Assembly (NCBI GenBank): GCA_903853805.1
Contig: CAINUN010000042.1
Span: 1 to 43,774, forward strand
From: an uncultured Bacteroidota bacterium
Lineage (GTDB): Bacteria; Bacteroidota; Bacteroidia; Chitinophagales; Chitinophagaceae
DNA length: 43,774 nt
Reading direction: 5' to 3'
Below are positions 1 to 8,021 of the stretch, piece by piece. The stretch's first letter is position 1. Each line of letters begins with the position of its first letter. A model generated the notes under the pieces. The model saw only the letters and a list, made by a program, of their open reading frames with translations. It made no database searches and had not been told where the DNA came from. The translations under genes and the position numbers were made by a program.

Positions 1-131
1 TCGAAGGGTCGAGCAACACAGGCTTCGACAAGCTCAGCCTGGCAACTGAAAACTGGTCAAGTGGTACTTATTTTATTCGCTACAAAGACAATGAAGGAAG
101 AACAGGAACGGTGAAAGTGACCAAGCAATAA
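1..131 (+). CDS. C-terminal end of a T9SS type A sorted surface protein (partial)
   Basis: Only the last 42 codons are present; the reading frame has codons starting at position 3 and a TAA stop at 129-131. The residues read ...LATENWSSGTYFIRYKD, then NEGRTGTVKVTKQ at the end. This matches the final strands of the type IX secretion C-terminal sorting domain, in which a W-x-x-G-x-Y-x-x-R-Y pattern is followed by a short basic tail. It closely resembles the end of the 1820-residue protein at 17848-23310 (NWANGIYLVRYKDNTGRTG), so the two are paralogous in this domain. The sorting domain directs export across the outer membrane and is removed at the surface. The segment T-G-F-D-K-L before it is encoded by a REP-like palindromic motif and is absent from the paralogue. 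A hairpin terminator follows at 151. The N-terminal function cannot be seen. Confidence 0.85.
   Translation, partial: EGSSNTGFDKLSLATENWSSGTYFIRYKDNEGRTGTVKVTKQ
20..40. repeat. REP-like palindromic motif inside coding sequence
   Basis: The core CTTCGACAAGCTCAG is flanked by AGG and CCT so that AGGCT and AGCCT can pair. I recall this GAGCTTGTCGAAG core as a common dispersed palindrome in Bacteroidota genomes. Here it lies in frame in a sorting domain and encodes T-G-F-D-K-L-S. No second copy was seen in this window. Confidence 0.55.
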
Positions 132-150
132 CAGGTTATCTACTTATTAA

Positions 151-190
151 AGAGGCTGTCTCAAAACATAATTGAGGCAGCCTCTATTTT
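151..190 (+). terminator. Intrinsic terminator after the partial T9SS gene
   Basis: A 13-bp stem (AGAGGCTGTCTCA at 151-163 with TGAGGCAGCCTCT at 173-185, one G-U pair) has a 9-nt loop and is followed by ATTTTAT. It lies 20 bp after the TAA and separates the T9SS gene from nifJ. Confidence 0.8.
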
Positions 191-340
191 ATGTTTGAGT
201 CGGTTTAATATTCCCCTTTATTGTTCTTGTGTTTATCCTTTCTAATCTTTCTAAATGACCCTTATCATTTCTCAAACATGATGAATGTCATCTTCTGCAT
301 AGGCATTGAAAGGTAATTTTATCCCTTCAAAGATTCTGCT

Positions 341-3300
341 ATGAAGCATGCTGTAAAAATCATGGACGGCAACGAAGCCGCTGCCTATATTGCTTATAAA
401 ACCAACGAGGTTTGTGCCATCTATCCTATCACCCCTTCCTCTACCATGGGTGAGTTTTGTGATGAATGGTCGGCTGCGGGCGACCTCAATGTTTATGGTT
501 CTGTTCCTAAAATCATGGAAATGCAAAGCGAAGCCGGTGCTGCGGGAGCAGTGCATGGTTCTTTGCAAGGAGGGGCGCTTTCTTCTACATTCACTTGTTC
601 GCAAGGTTTGTTGTTGATGATTCCCAACATGTATAAAATTGCCGGTGAACACATTCCTACCGTGTTTCATATTGCCGCAAGAGCATTGGCAACACATGCC
701 TTGTCCATCTTCGGCGATCACTCGGATGTGATGTCGGTGCGCCAAACAGGATGGGCAATTCTTTTTGGTAAAAACGCACAGGAAGCGATGGATATGGCGT
801 TGATTGCGCAAGCTGCAACTTTGAAAGCAAAATTGCCATTCCTCAATGTTTTTGATGGTTTTCGCACTTCTCATGAATTGATGAAAGTGAATGTCATTCC
901 TGATGAAATCATTCGGGAAATGATTGATGAAGAAGACATCATCACGCATCGTAAACGTGCGATGTCGCCGGAAAATCCATCCATTAGAGGTACAGCACAA
1001 AATCCCGATGTATTCTTCCAAAGTCGCGAAGCTGCCAATCCATTTTACCTCAATACACCGGGTATTGTTACGGCTATGATGAAACGTTTTGGTGAACTCA
1101 CCGGACGTCATTATCATACTTATGAATACTACGGACATCCTGAAGCAGAACGCGTGATTGTGATTATGGGTTCGGGTGCAAGCGTGGTGCATGAATCAGT
1201 AGATTACCTCAATGCCAATGGTGAAAAAACAGGCTATCTCTACATTCGTCTTTATCGTCCGTTTGATGCTGCCGAATTTGTAAAAACATTGCCTGCAAGC
1301 GTTCAAAAAATTGCGGTACTTGATCGTAGTAAAGAACCGGGCAGCATTGGCGAACCGTTATACATGGACGTGGTTAATGCCTTAAGTGAAGAATGGAATG
1401 GCGCTCGCATCAAAGTGATTGGTGGTCGTTTTGGATTGGCTTCAAAAGAGTTCAATCCGGGCATGGTGAATGCTGTGTTTGAAGAATTGAATAAAGCAGA
1501 TGCCAAGAAGCATTTTACTGTGGGTATTGAAGATGATGTCACCAAACTTAGTTTAAACTACGACAAACATTTCTCTCTTGAGCATCAGCATATCTTCCGT
1601 GGTTTGTTCTATGGATTGGGTGCAGATGGAACAGTGAGTGCGAATAAAAACTCCATCAAAATCATTGGTGAAACCACCGACAATTATGTGCAAGGTTATT
1701 TCGTGTATGATTCTAAGAAATCAGGGTCGTTGACTGTTTCTCACTTGCGTTTTGGCAAGAACCCAATTCGTTCTTCTTACTTAGTGAACTCAGCCAACTT
1801 TGTAGCTTGTCACAACTATAGTTTCCTTCAGCGTTATGATGTATTGAAACATGCAGAACATGGCGCTACTTTCCTATTGAATGCTCCTTATGCTGTTGAT
1901 GAAGTGTGGAGCAAATTGCCTTGGCAGTTACAGGAAGAAATCATTGAAAAAGAAATCAAGTTCTACGTTATCAATGCTTCCAAAGTAGCCAAGGAAACAG
2001 GTATGGGTTCGCGCATCAATACCATTTTGCAAACTTGTTTCTTTGCCATTTCGGGCATCCTTCCTAAAGAAGAAGCCATCCAAAAAATCAAAGATGCCAT
2101 CAAGAAAACCTACTCAGATAAAGGCGAAAAGATTGTGTTGAAAAACTATGAAGCGGTAGATCAAACAATTCAAAACCTATTTGAAATCAACTATGCAGGT
2201 TTAGCTGTAGGACTTGTAGAGCCTGAGAAAATTGTGCCTGATGAAGCACCTGATTTTGTGAAAAATGTATTAGCAAAAATCATGGCTTTTGAAGGAGATG
2301 ATTTACCCGTTAGTTCATTCCCTGTTGACGGGGTTTATCCTGTTGCTACCACAAAATGGGAAAAGAGGAATATTGCAGATAGTGTGCCTGTTTGGGATGC
2401 TGATTTGTGTTCGCAATGTGGTAAGTGTTTCTTGATTTGTCCGCATGCTGCTATCCGTTGTAAAGTGTATGGCAAAGAGGAATTAGCAAATGCACCTGCT
2501 ACGTTTAAACACATAGCACCAATTGGAAAAGAGTTTGACAAAAACAACGAAGCATATACGCTTCAAGTTGCGGTAGAAGATTGTACAGGTTGTAATCTTT
2601 GTGTAGAATATTGCCCAATTGAAAGTAAAGAAAACCCGGGTCATAAAGCCATCAACATGCAGCCTCAGTTGCCGTTGAAGGAAACCGAAATTGAAAACTG
2701 GGATTACTTCCTTTCGCTACCTGAAGTGGATAGATTGAAAGTAAATCGGGGTACGGTGAAAGGTTCACAGTTCTTGCAACCTTTGTTTGAGTTCTCCGGT
2801 GCTTGTTCGGGTTGTGGGGAAACACCTTATATCAAATTGCTCACACAGCTTTATGGCGACCGAATGGTGGTTGCCAATGCCACAGGTTGTTCTTCTATTT
2901 TCGGAGGCAATCTTCCAAGCACGCCTTGGACAGAAAATGAAATGGGCTGTGGACCAGCTTGGGCAAATTCTTTGTTTGAAGACAATGCAGAGTTTGGCTT
3001 AGGCATCAAGCTCGCTTATGATAAGAAAACAGAAATCGCCAAAGCATTATTGATTCATTTAAGAGAAATGGTTGGCGAAGGTTTAGTTCAAGAAATACTC
3101 GCTGTGGATCAAAGTACAGAAGCGGGTATTATGCAGCAACGTGCTTATGTGAAATTGCTTCGTGAAAAAATATTGGCTAATAAAACTTTTGAATCACGTC
3201 AGCTTTATACTATTGCCGATAACCTTGTGAAGAAATCGCATTGGATTATTGGTGGTGATGGTTGGGCATATGATATTGGTTTTGGTGGGCTTGACCACGT

Positions 3301-3868
3301 GCTTTCAACAGGTGAAAATGTAAATATCCTTGTTTTAGATACCGAAGTTTATTCCAACACCGGCGGACAAAAATCTAAGTCAACACCAATTGGTGCGAGT
3401 GCTAAGTTCTCGGTGAATGGTAAGTTGAATGGCAAGAAAGACATTGCGCTACAAGCAATTGCTCATGGTTCGGCTTATGTGGCTCAAATTGCGATGGGTG
3501 CTAACGATGCACACACCGTGAAGACCTTACAAGAAGCCGAAGCATTTCCTGGAACATCCATCGTGATTGCTTATAGTCATTGTATTGCACATGGATATGA
3601 CATGATGCATGGTGCCACTCACCAACAAAACGCAGTGAAATCGGGTTACTGGCCTTTGTTCCGTTACAACCCATTAAAGGCTAGAGGCGAACGCTTTTCT
3701 TTGGATAGTAAAGAAGCAACCATAGAACTCAAAGACTTTATGTACGACGAAACACGCTTTAGTATTCTTGTTCGTCAAAATGCAACAACCGCTGAGATGT
3801 TATTGGAAGGAGCCCAACATGGTGTTCATGACCATTGGGAAAGATTGATGGCATTGAAGGCGTTATAA
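341..3868 (+). CDS. nifJ: Pyruvate:ferredoxin (flavodoxin) oxidoreductase
   Basis: This 1175-residue protein has the full length of single-chain, homodimeric pyruvate:ferredoxin oxidoreductases, which convert pyruvate and CoA to acetyl-CoA, CO2 and reduced ferredoxin in the cytoplasm using thiamine diphosphate. The N-terminus MKHAVKIMDGNEAAAYIAYK followed by YPITPSSTMGEFCDEW (about residues 29-44) is the conserved pyruvate-binding domain. Two [4Fe-4S] ferredoxin motifs are clear: CSQCGKCFLICP from about residue 690 and CTGCNLCVEYCP from about 747. A third cluster and the ThDP site are indicated by CSGCGETPY and NATGCSSIFGG, then GDGWAYDIGFGGLDHV and the metal/ThDP motif DTEVYSNTGGQKSKSTP. The start fits the family N-terminus, although no strong ribosome binding site is seen. 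A strong hairpin terminator follows. It sits alone between divergent and convergent neighbours, so it is probably monocistronic. Confidence 0.97.
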   Translation: MKHAVKIMDGNEAAAYIAYKTNEVCAIYPITPSSTMGEFCDEWSAAGDLNVYGSVPKIMEMQSEAGAAGAVHGSLQGGALSSTFTCSQGLLLMIPNMYKIAGEHIPTVFHIAARALATHALSIFGDHSDVMSVRQTGWAILFGKNAQEAMDMALIAQAATLKAKLPFLNVFDGFRTSHELMKVNVIPDEIIREMIDEEDIITHRKRAMSPENPSIRGTAQNPDVFFQSREAANPFYLNTPGIVTAMMKRFGELTGRHYHTYEYYGHPEAERVIVIMGSGASVVHESVDYLNANGEKTGYLYIRLYRPFDAAEFVKTLPASVQKIAVLDRSKEPGSIGEPLYMDVVNALSEEWNGARIKVIGGRFGLASKEFNPGMVNAVFEELNKADAKKHFTVGIEDDVTKLSLNYDKHFSLEHQHIFRGLFYGLGADGTVSANKNSIKIIGETTDNYVQGYFVYDSKKSGSLTVSHLRFGKNPIRSSYLVNSANFVACHNYSFLQRYDVLKHAEHGATFLLNAPYAVDEVWSKLPWQLQEEIIEKEIKFYVINASKVAKETGMGSRINTILQTCFFAISGILPKEEAIQKIKDAIKKTYSDKGEKIVLKNYEAVDQTIQNLFEINYAGLAVGLVEPEKIVPDEAPDFVKNVLAKIMAFEGDDLPVSSFPVDGVYPVATTKWEKRNIADSVPVWDADLCSQCGKCFLICPHAAIRCKVYGKEELANAPATFKHIAPIGKEFDKNNEAYTLQVAVEDCTGCNLCVEYCPIESKENPGHKAINMQPQLPLKETEIENWDYFLSLPEVDRLKVNRGTVKGSQFLQPLFEFSGACSGCGETPYIKLLTQLYGDRMVVANATGCSSIFGGNLPSTPWTENEMGCGPAWANSLFEDNAEFGLGIKLAYDKKTEIAKALLIHLREMVGEGLVQEILAVDQSTEAGIMQQRAYVKLLREKILANKTFESRQLYTIADNLVKKSHWIIGGDGWAYDIGFGGLDHVLSTGENVNILVLDTEVYSNTGGQKSKSTPIGASAKFSVNGKLNGKKDIALQAIAHGSAYVAQIAMGANDAHTVKTLQEAEAFPGTSIVIAYSHCIAHGYDMMHGATHQQNAVKSGYWPLFRYNPLKARGERFSLDSKEATIELKDFMYDETRFSILVRQNATTAEMLLEGAQHGVHDHWERLMALKAL

Positions 3869-3895
3869 TTTTTTAAGAAGCAAATACATTGATGA

Positions 3896-3925
3896 AAAAG
3901 CCTCGCAATTCTGCGAGGCTTTTTG
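3896..3925. terminator. Terminator between convergent nifJ and amino acid permease
   Basis: The stem AAAAGCCTCGCA (3896-3907) pairs perfectly with TGCGAGGCTTTT (3912-3923) around an ATTC loop. T-runs follow on both strands, so it can end transcription of nifJ and possibly also of the minus-strand permease. Confidence 0.9.
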
Positions 3926-4004
3926 TTTGATACTATAGTTTCTTATTGATTACTCATTTAATCACTGCATTTTCAAAACATCAAAAAATGATAGCCGTTT
4001 ATTT

Positions 4005-5555
4005 TCAATTCAGCTTGCTGTTCTTTTTGCTATAACCGAAGTAAATCACTAAACCAATCAGCAACCAAACAATCAATCTTGCCCAATTGGTCCAACCAAG
4101 TCCAAAAATCATAGCACCACAAACAATAATGCCCAAAATAGGAACAAGTGGAACAAGTGGCGTTTTAAATTGACGAGGAATTTCAGGGTTCTTCACACGC
4201 ATAATCCAAACACCTGCACAAACAAGAATAAAAGCAAAGAGCGTTCCTATGCTAGTCATATCACCCACAATGTCGCCGGGAATAAATGCAGCAAATGCAC
4301 CAACGAGCACCAAGAATATCCAATTGGATTTGTAAGGTGTTTTATAAATAGGATGTAATTCCGAAAAAACTTTTGGCACCAATCCATCTTTACTCATTGA
4401 ATAAAACACGCGCGATTGACCCATCAACATGACCAATATGACCGATGAAAAACCGGCTAGGATGGCAACAGTGATTAAGTTGGCGAGCCAACCATAACCT
4501 GTCATATAAGTCTTTACAGCATAGGCTACTGAAGCTTCACGTCCTTGTGTGCGGAAATCTTCTACGCTTGCAATACCTGTGAGCACATGCGCAAACAATA
4601 CATAAAGCACTGTGCAAATGGCAAGGGAACCAAGGATGCCAACGGGCATATCTTTCTTTGGGTTTTTAGCTTCTTGAGCTGCGGTAGAAACAGCATCGAA
4701 ACCAATAAATGCAAAGAACACTACACCTGCAGCACCAAGAATGCCCATGATGCCGCCATAATTATGCGAGACTCCTTGTGTATCAATGATTGTACTTGCA
4801 GCAGGAATATAAACAGCATGATTGGCGGGATTGATAAACTGCCAACCAAATACAATGAACATGATGACAATAGCAACTTTGGTAATTACAATAACACCAT
4901 TAAATACAGCAGACTCTTTGGTGCCTCTAATCAAAAGAATTGTGAGCATAAAAATGATGAACAGTGCAGGAATGTTCATCATTCCATGAGCAGTTATAGC
5001 GCCGCTTGCATCTTTCAATACTTCAAAAGGAGAATGGCACCACTCAAAAGGCAATACCCAGTTGGGGTTGATGATGCCCAACAAACGATTGAAGTATTCG
5101 CTCCATGCAATGCCTACAGTGGCTGCACCCACTGCGTATTCCAACACTAAATCCCAACCAATAATCCACGCAATTAATTCGCCCATTGTGGCATAAGAAT
5201 AAGTGTATGCGCTTCCTGCTACAGGAATCATAGAAGCAAACTCGGCATAACACAATCCGGCAAAAGCACAACCAATAGCCGCTACAATAAAACCAATTGT
5301 AACAGAAGGTCCAGCATTATTGGCAGCAGCAGCAGCCGTACGCACAAAAAGTCCTGCACCAATGATTGCACCAATGCCTAAAGCAATTAAGTTGCCCGCA
5401 CCCAAGGTGCGTTTCATGGTATGTTCGCCATTTTTTTCATGCGAAATCAGTTCAGGCAATCCTTCGCCTTCCGATGGCATGTGCAATAGGTCGGCATCGG
5501 TGGTTCCAGATTCTTTTATTAATTCGGATAACGGTTTTTTTCTGAATAAACTCAT
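4005..5555 (-). CDS. APC-superfamily amino acid permease (cationic amino acid transporter-like)
   Basis: A 516-residue inner-membrane transporter with about 12 or more hydrophobic segments. The first segment contains the APC signature G-L/I-G-A-I-I-G-A-G-L-F-V (about residues 57-70), followed by AGPSVTIGFIVAAIGCAFAGLCYAEF and VAGSAYTYSYATMGE. These motifs are characteristic of the amino acid-polyamine-organocation family, and the long GWDLVLEYAVGAATVGIAW segment is typical of the cationic amino acid transporter (CAT/YhdG) branch. The hydrophilic first 45 residues include a charged stretch. Substrate cannot be assigned from sequence; basic or broad neutral amino acids are likely from family relations. 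It stands alone, with nifJ convergent and the next gene divergent. On the minus strand TATCTTTA (5582-5589) could be a weak -7 box. Confidence 0.9.
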   Translation of the reverse strand: MSLFRKKPLSELIKESGTTDADLLHMPSEGEGLPELISHEKNGEHTMKRTLGAGNLIALGIGAIIGAGLFVRTAAAAANNAGPSVTIGFIVAAIGCAFAGLCYAEFASMIPVAGSAYTYSYATMGELIAWIIGWDLVLEYAVGAATVGIAWSEYFNRLLGIINPNWVLPFEWCHSPFEVLKDASGAITAHGMMNIPALFIIFMLTILLIRGTKESAVFNGVIVITKVAIVIMFIVFGWQFINPANHAVYIPAASTIIDTQGVSHNYGGIMGILGAAGVVFFAFIGFDAVSTAAQEAKNPKKDMPVGILGSLAICTVLYVLFAHVLTGIASVEDFRTQGREASVAYAVKTYMTGYGWLANLITVAILAGFSSVILVMLMGQSRVFYSMSKDGLVPKVFSELHPIYKTPYKSNWIFLVLVGAFAAFIPGDIVGDMTSIGTLFAFILVCAGVWIMRVKNPEIPRQFKTPLVPLVPILGIIVCGAMIFGLGWTNWARLIVWLLIGLVIYFGYSKKNSKLN

Positions 5556-5663
5556 GACTTTTTTTAATTGCTGAATGGTGATAAAGATAATTGAAAACTT
5601 CAGATGGCCATGTTTCGGTTATGGATGAAGATTCATCCCAAGAAATTTTTCTTTTTGGTTAAG

Positions 5664-5692
5664 TTTTGCTTAAAGATTTTCATTTAGGTTTG
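5664..5692 (+). promoter_or_regulatory. Bacteroidota-type promoter reaching the start codon of the next gene
   Basis: TTTTG (5664-5668), a 16-nt spacer and TAGGTTTG (5685-5692) match the TTTG/TAnnTTTG consensus. The -7 box ends only four bases before ATG 5697, so transcription would begin close to the start codon. Confidence 0.55.
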
Positions 5693-5696
5693 TCGG

Positions 5697-6503
5697 ATGA
5701 TGCTGAGGAAAACGAAACGTTTCCTGTTTATTTTTTTATTCGGAATTACTTCCATCATAGTTAAGGCACAACCGCAACTCCCTGAAATTGCTGCAGTCAG
5801 TCAGCAGGGCGTCAACTACATTAGTTGGACCAACCCTTATGATGGCTTGAAGGCTATTGCCGTACAGCGTAGTGCCAACGGACAAAACAATTTCCGCACT
5901 ATTGGCTATGTAAAAGATTTAAAGAAAGGAGTAGAACAATTCATTGACACCAAACCCGAAAATGGAGTTTGTTTTTATAGGTTATTAATTGCGTTCAACT
6001 CTGAGGTGAATTGGTTTAGCGATGTTACTAAATTAGACGTTGAAGCAAACCCTGATGAAGATATGACGGAAGTTTTTCTTGCCAAAGAACCTGTGAACAA
6101 TATGAGTTCTATCAAAGTTACTTATGATGATCCTCAAGTTGAGAATAGTGTTTCTATCCCCTTACCCAACAATAATCAAATTCCGAGTATAAGGAAAGTG
6201 ATGAAGTTCAACATCAATATCATAGAAGAAATAGAGCCAACAGAGTATAAACGTTCAGAGCACGTATATTACAATGCTGCTTCAGGTTTCGTTCAAATTC
6301 AAATTCCTTATGAAGAGGAAGATTCGATTGCGTACACCATTGATTTTTTTGACAACAGAAATTACCGGATTATTAGAGTACCCAATATTCATCAGCCTAA
6401 TATCATGCTCGATAAAAGAAATTTTCAACGAAAAGGATTGTATCGTTTCGAACTAAAGAAAAATGAAGAGATGATTGAAGAGGGCTATTTGCTCATGAAT
6501 TAG
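5697..6503 (+). CDS. Secreted protein of unknown function
   Basis: The 268-residue product begins with a basic stretch and a hydrophobic core (LRKTKRFLFIFLFGITSII) ending in V-K-A-Q, a typical Bacteroidota signal peptide with cleavage after Ala at about residue 24. The region PEIAAVSQQGVNYISWTNPYDGLKAIAVQRSANGQNNF resembles the first strands of a fibronectin type III-like fold (W-x-N-P then I-x-V-Q-R-S), and a second part is rich in acidic and aromatic residues. There is no lipobox and no recognisable T9SS sorting domain, so a periplasmic location is likely. ATG 5697 and ATG 5700 are both possible starts; no other in-frame Met precedes the hydrophobic core. It ends 9 bp from the convergent ABC permease gene. 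I do not recognise the family. Confidence 0.8.
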   Translation: MMLRKTKRFLFIFLFGITSIIVKAQPQLPEIAAVSQQGVNYISWTNPYDGLKAIAVQRSANGQNNFRTIGYVKDLKKGVEQFIDTKPENGVCFYRLLIAFNSEVNWFSDVTKLDVEANPDEDMTEVFLAKEPVNNMSSIKVTYDDPQVENSVSIPLPNNNQIPSIRKVMKFNINIIEEIEPTEYKRSEHVYYNAASGFVQIQIPYEEEDSIAYTIDFFDNRNYRIIRVPNIHQPNIMLDKRNFQRKGLYRFELKKNEEMIEEGYLLMN

Positions 6504-6512
6504 TTCGATAAC

Positions 6513-7613
6513 TTACTCCCACTTAAACAATTTGGAAGCAACGAAATAGACCACTACTCCCCAAATTGCTAGCACAAGAATATCCAACTTTACATCTATT
6601 AAACTCAGTCCTTCAAAAGCTATTTTTCGTAGTGCATCGTTCATGTAAGTCAGTGGCAATGCTCTACAAAATGGTTGTAACCAAGTCGGAAAATTATCTA
6701 TCGGGAAAAATGTGCCTGCCAATAAAAACTGAGGCATTGTGATGATGTTGGCAAAGGGTGGGATAGTGCTTTCGCTTTTTGCTACACTACTAACTATAAA
6801 ACCAAAACCCATAAACACCATCATCCCCATTGCGCACATAATTAGCATGTTTACAAAAGTTATCCAACCATGAATGAGGGTGAAGCCAAATAGAAAATGA
6901 CCAATAGTAATAATGAGCACTGCACCCATTAACTGAAAAACGAGTCTAGCAATACCTTCACTAATAACAATGATTTCCTTCTTAACAGGCGTAGCAAAAA
7001 AACGTTTCAATACCAATGTTTGCCTCATGCTAAAAAACACGAAGGCTGTTCCAAAAACACCTGAAGCAAGCATTGAAAAACCTAATTGACCAGGAAGGAT
7101 AAAGTCAATCGTTTTGTATTCCCTCACTTTGGCAAGAGAGATTTCAAACTTAGCCAACTCGGCAGACCGTTGTCTCATCACCGGGTCTTGTAAAGCAATG
7201 ACATCTTTGATAATAGATTTCAATTGTTTTACTTGAGCTTCTTGTGAACTTGTGCTATAAATTAATACCGTGTTTTTAGGAGGGATACTGTCGGGTTGTT
7301 CTCTAACTGCAATCGTCGCAACAATGTCACCTTCACTTAATAATTCTTCTGTGGTTTTTCCTTCCTTAGGTGTTTTCCAATTAAGAATAGGCATTTTTTG
7401 CAGCACCTTTATCACTGCATTGTTGGTGTCGGCTCCATTTGCTAATGCAACAGGAATGCTATAGCCTCTTCCATTGCCTATAAATCCGAAGACAAGAATA
7501 AATGTCAAAGGGAATGCTATGCTGAAAACAACTGCTGATGGGCTTTTGATAATGGATTGTAAACTTGCCTTGATGAGTGCTAATGATGCCTTGAAGTTGC
7601 TGTAGGTCGCCAT
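6513..7613 (-). CDS. ABC-2 type transporter permease
   Basis: A 366-residue membrane protein with the ABC-2 permease layout: a first transmembrane helix at about residues 28-48 (AVVFSIAFPLTFILVFGFIG), a long extracytoplasmic stretch to about residue 170, then five or so hydrophobic segments in the C-terminal half. The motif P-x-F-A-N-I-I-T-M-P-Q-F-L-L-A-G-T-F-F-P followed by LPLTYMNDALRKIAFEG matches the conserved end of this family (drug and Na+ export, NatB/YhhJ/DrrB-like). Such permeases work with an ATPase subunit; none is encoded next to it in this window, so the partner must be elsewhere. Substrate unknown. The start ATG at 7613 gives the basic N-terminus expected before the first helix. 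Confidence 0.85.
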   Translation of the reverse strand: MATYSNFKASLALIKASLQSIIKSPSAVVFSIAFPLTFILVFGFIGNGRGYSIPVALANGADTNNAVIKVLQKMPILNWKTPKEGKTTEELLSEGDIVATIAVREQPDSIPPKNTVLIYSTSSQEAQVKQLKSIIKDVIALQDPVMRQRSAELAKFEISLAKVREYKTIDFILPGQLGFSMLASGVFGTAFVFFSMRQTLVLKRFFATPVKKEIIVISEGIARLVFQLMGAVLIITIGHFLFGFTLIHGWITFVNMLIMCAMGMMVFMGFGFIVSSVAKSESTIPPFANIITMPQFLLAGTFFPIDNFPTWLQPFCRALPLTYMNDALRKIAFEGLSLIDVKLDILVLAIWGVVVYFVASKLFKWE

Positions 7614-7711
7614 GCAGCAAAAGTAAGGAATGAAATCCCATTAAGAAAAGCTAAAAAGAGAGAATTGTAACAAGCATTTTATAGAGAAGATGTTAACTTA
7701 AAAATATTTTT

Positions 7712-7740
7712 TTTGAAAAATAGGGTAACCCCTACCTTTG
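7712..7740 (+). promoter_or_regulatory. Strong Bacteroidota-type promoter with no downstream gene on its strand
   Basis: TTTG (7712-7715, at the end of a T8 run), a 17-nt spacer and TACCTTTG (7733-7740) are a full match to the Bacteroidota promoter consensus. Transcription would start near 7746-7748 and run to the right, away from the minus-strand ABC permease gene. Confidence 0.7.
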
Positions 7741-7745
7741 TACTG

Positions 7746-7795
7746 TTTTTGTTTTGTTTTGATAAGATAAGCGCCTTTTCTAAGGTGCTTTTTCG
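7746..7795 (+). ncRNA. Candidate orphan small RNA of about 50 nt
   Basis: Between the promoter ending at 7740 and a hairpin terminator at 7769-7793 there is room for a transcript of only about 50 nt. It would start with a U/G-rich single-stranded segment (GTTTTTGTTTTGTTTTGATAA) and end in the terminator hairpin. No open reading frame with a start codon fits in it, and the next plus-strand gene is 1 kb away. It does not match a small RNA family that I recognise. The 3' end is set by the T-run; the 5' end is estimated from promoter spacing. Confidence 0.45.
7769..7793 (+). terminator. Hairpin terminator of the candidate small RNA
   Basis: AAGCGCCTT (7769-7777) pairs with AAGGTGCTT (7782-7790) with one G-U pair and a TTCT loop, followed by a T-run. 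The remaining 7794-7971 contains no gene or structure that I can support. Confidence 0.7.
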
Positions 7796-7967
7796 TGTAA
7801 AGTACTTTCTCTTGTGGCTTTATAATTACTCCAATTCAATCAAGGCATTACCTCTCCTCTAGTATATAAGAACTGAACGCAATTAAGTTATTCTCTAAAG
7901 CTTATAATCTAAACCATGCTTCATCAGATGTACAAGTCACAAGTTCAAGTTCTTCAATAATTTATAC

Positions 7968-8000
7968 GAAAACTCCTTCCTCACAAAGTGCAGAAGGAGT
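7968..8000 (-). terminator. Terminator of the F420-reductase-like gene
   Basis: ACTCCTTC (7972-7979) pairs with GAAGGAGT (7993-8000) around a 13-nt loop. Read on the minus strand it is followed by TTTTCG and lies 21 bp after the stop codon of the gene ending at 8022. Confidence 0.65.
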
Positions 8001-8021
8001 AAAAAACTTTTAGAATTTATA

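Noticed and set aside
272-1192. Long minus-strand frame opposite nifJ
   Set aside because: It is antisense to the conserved N-terminal domain of nifJ and its translation has no domain, signal or sensible composition.
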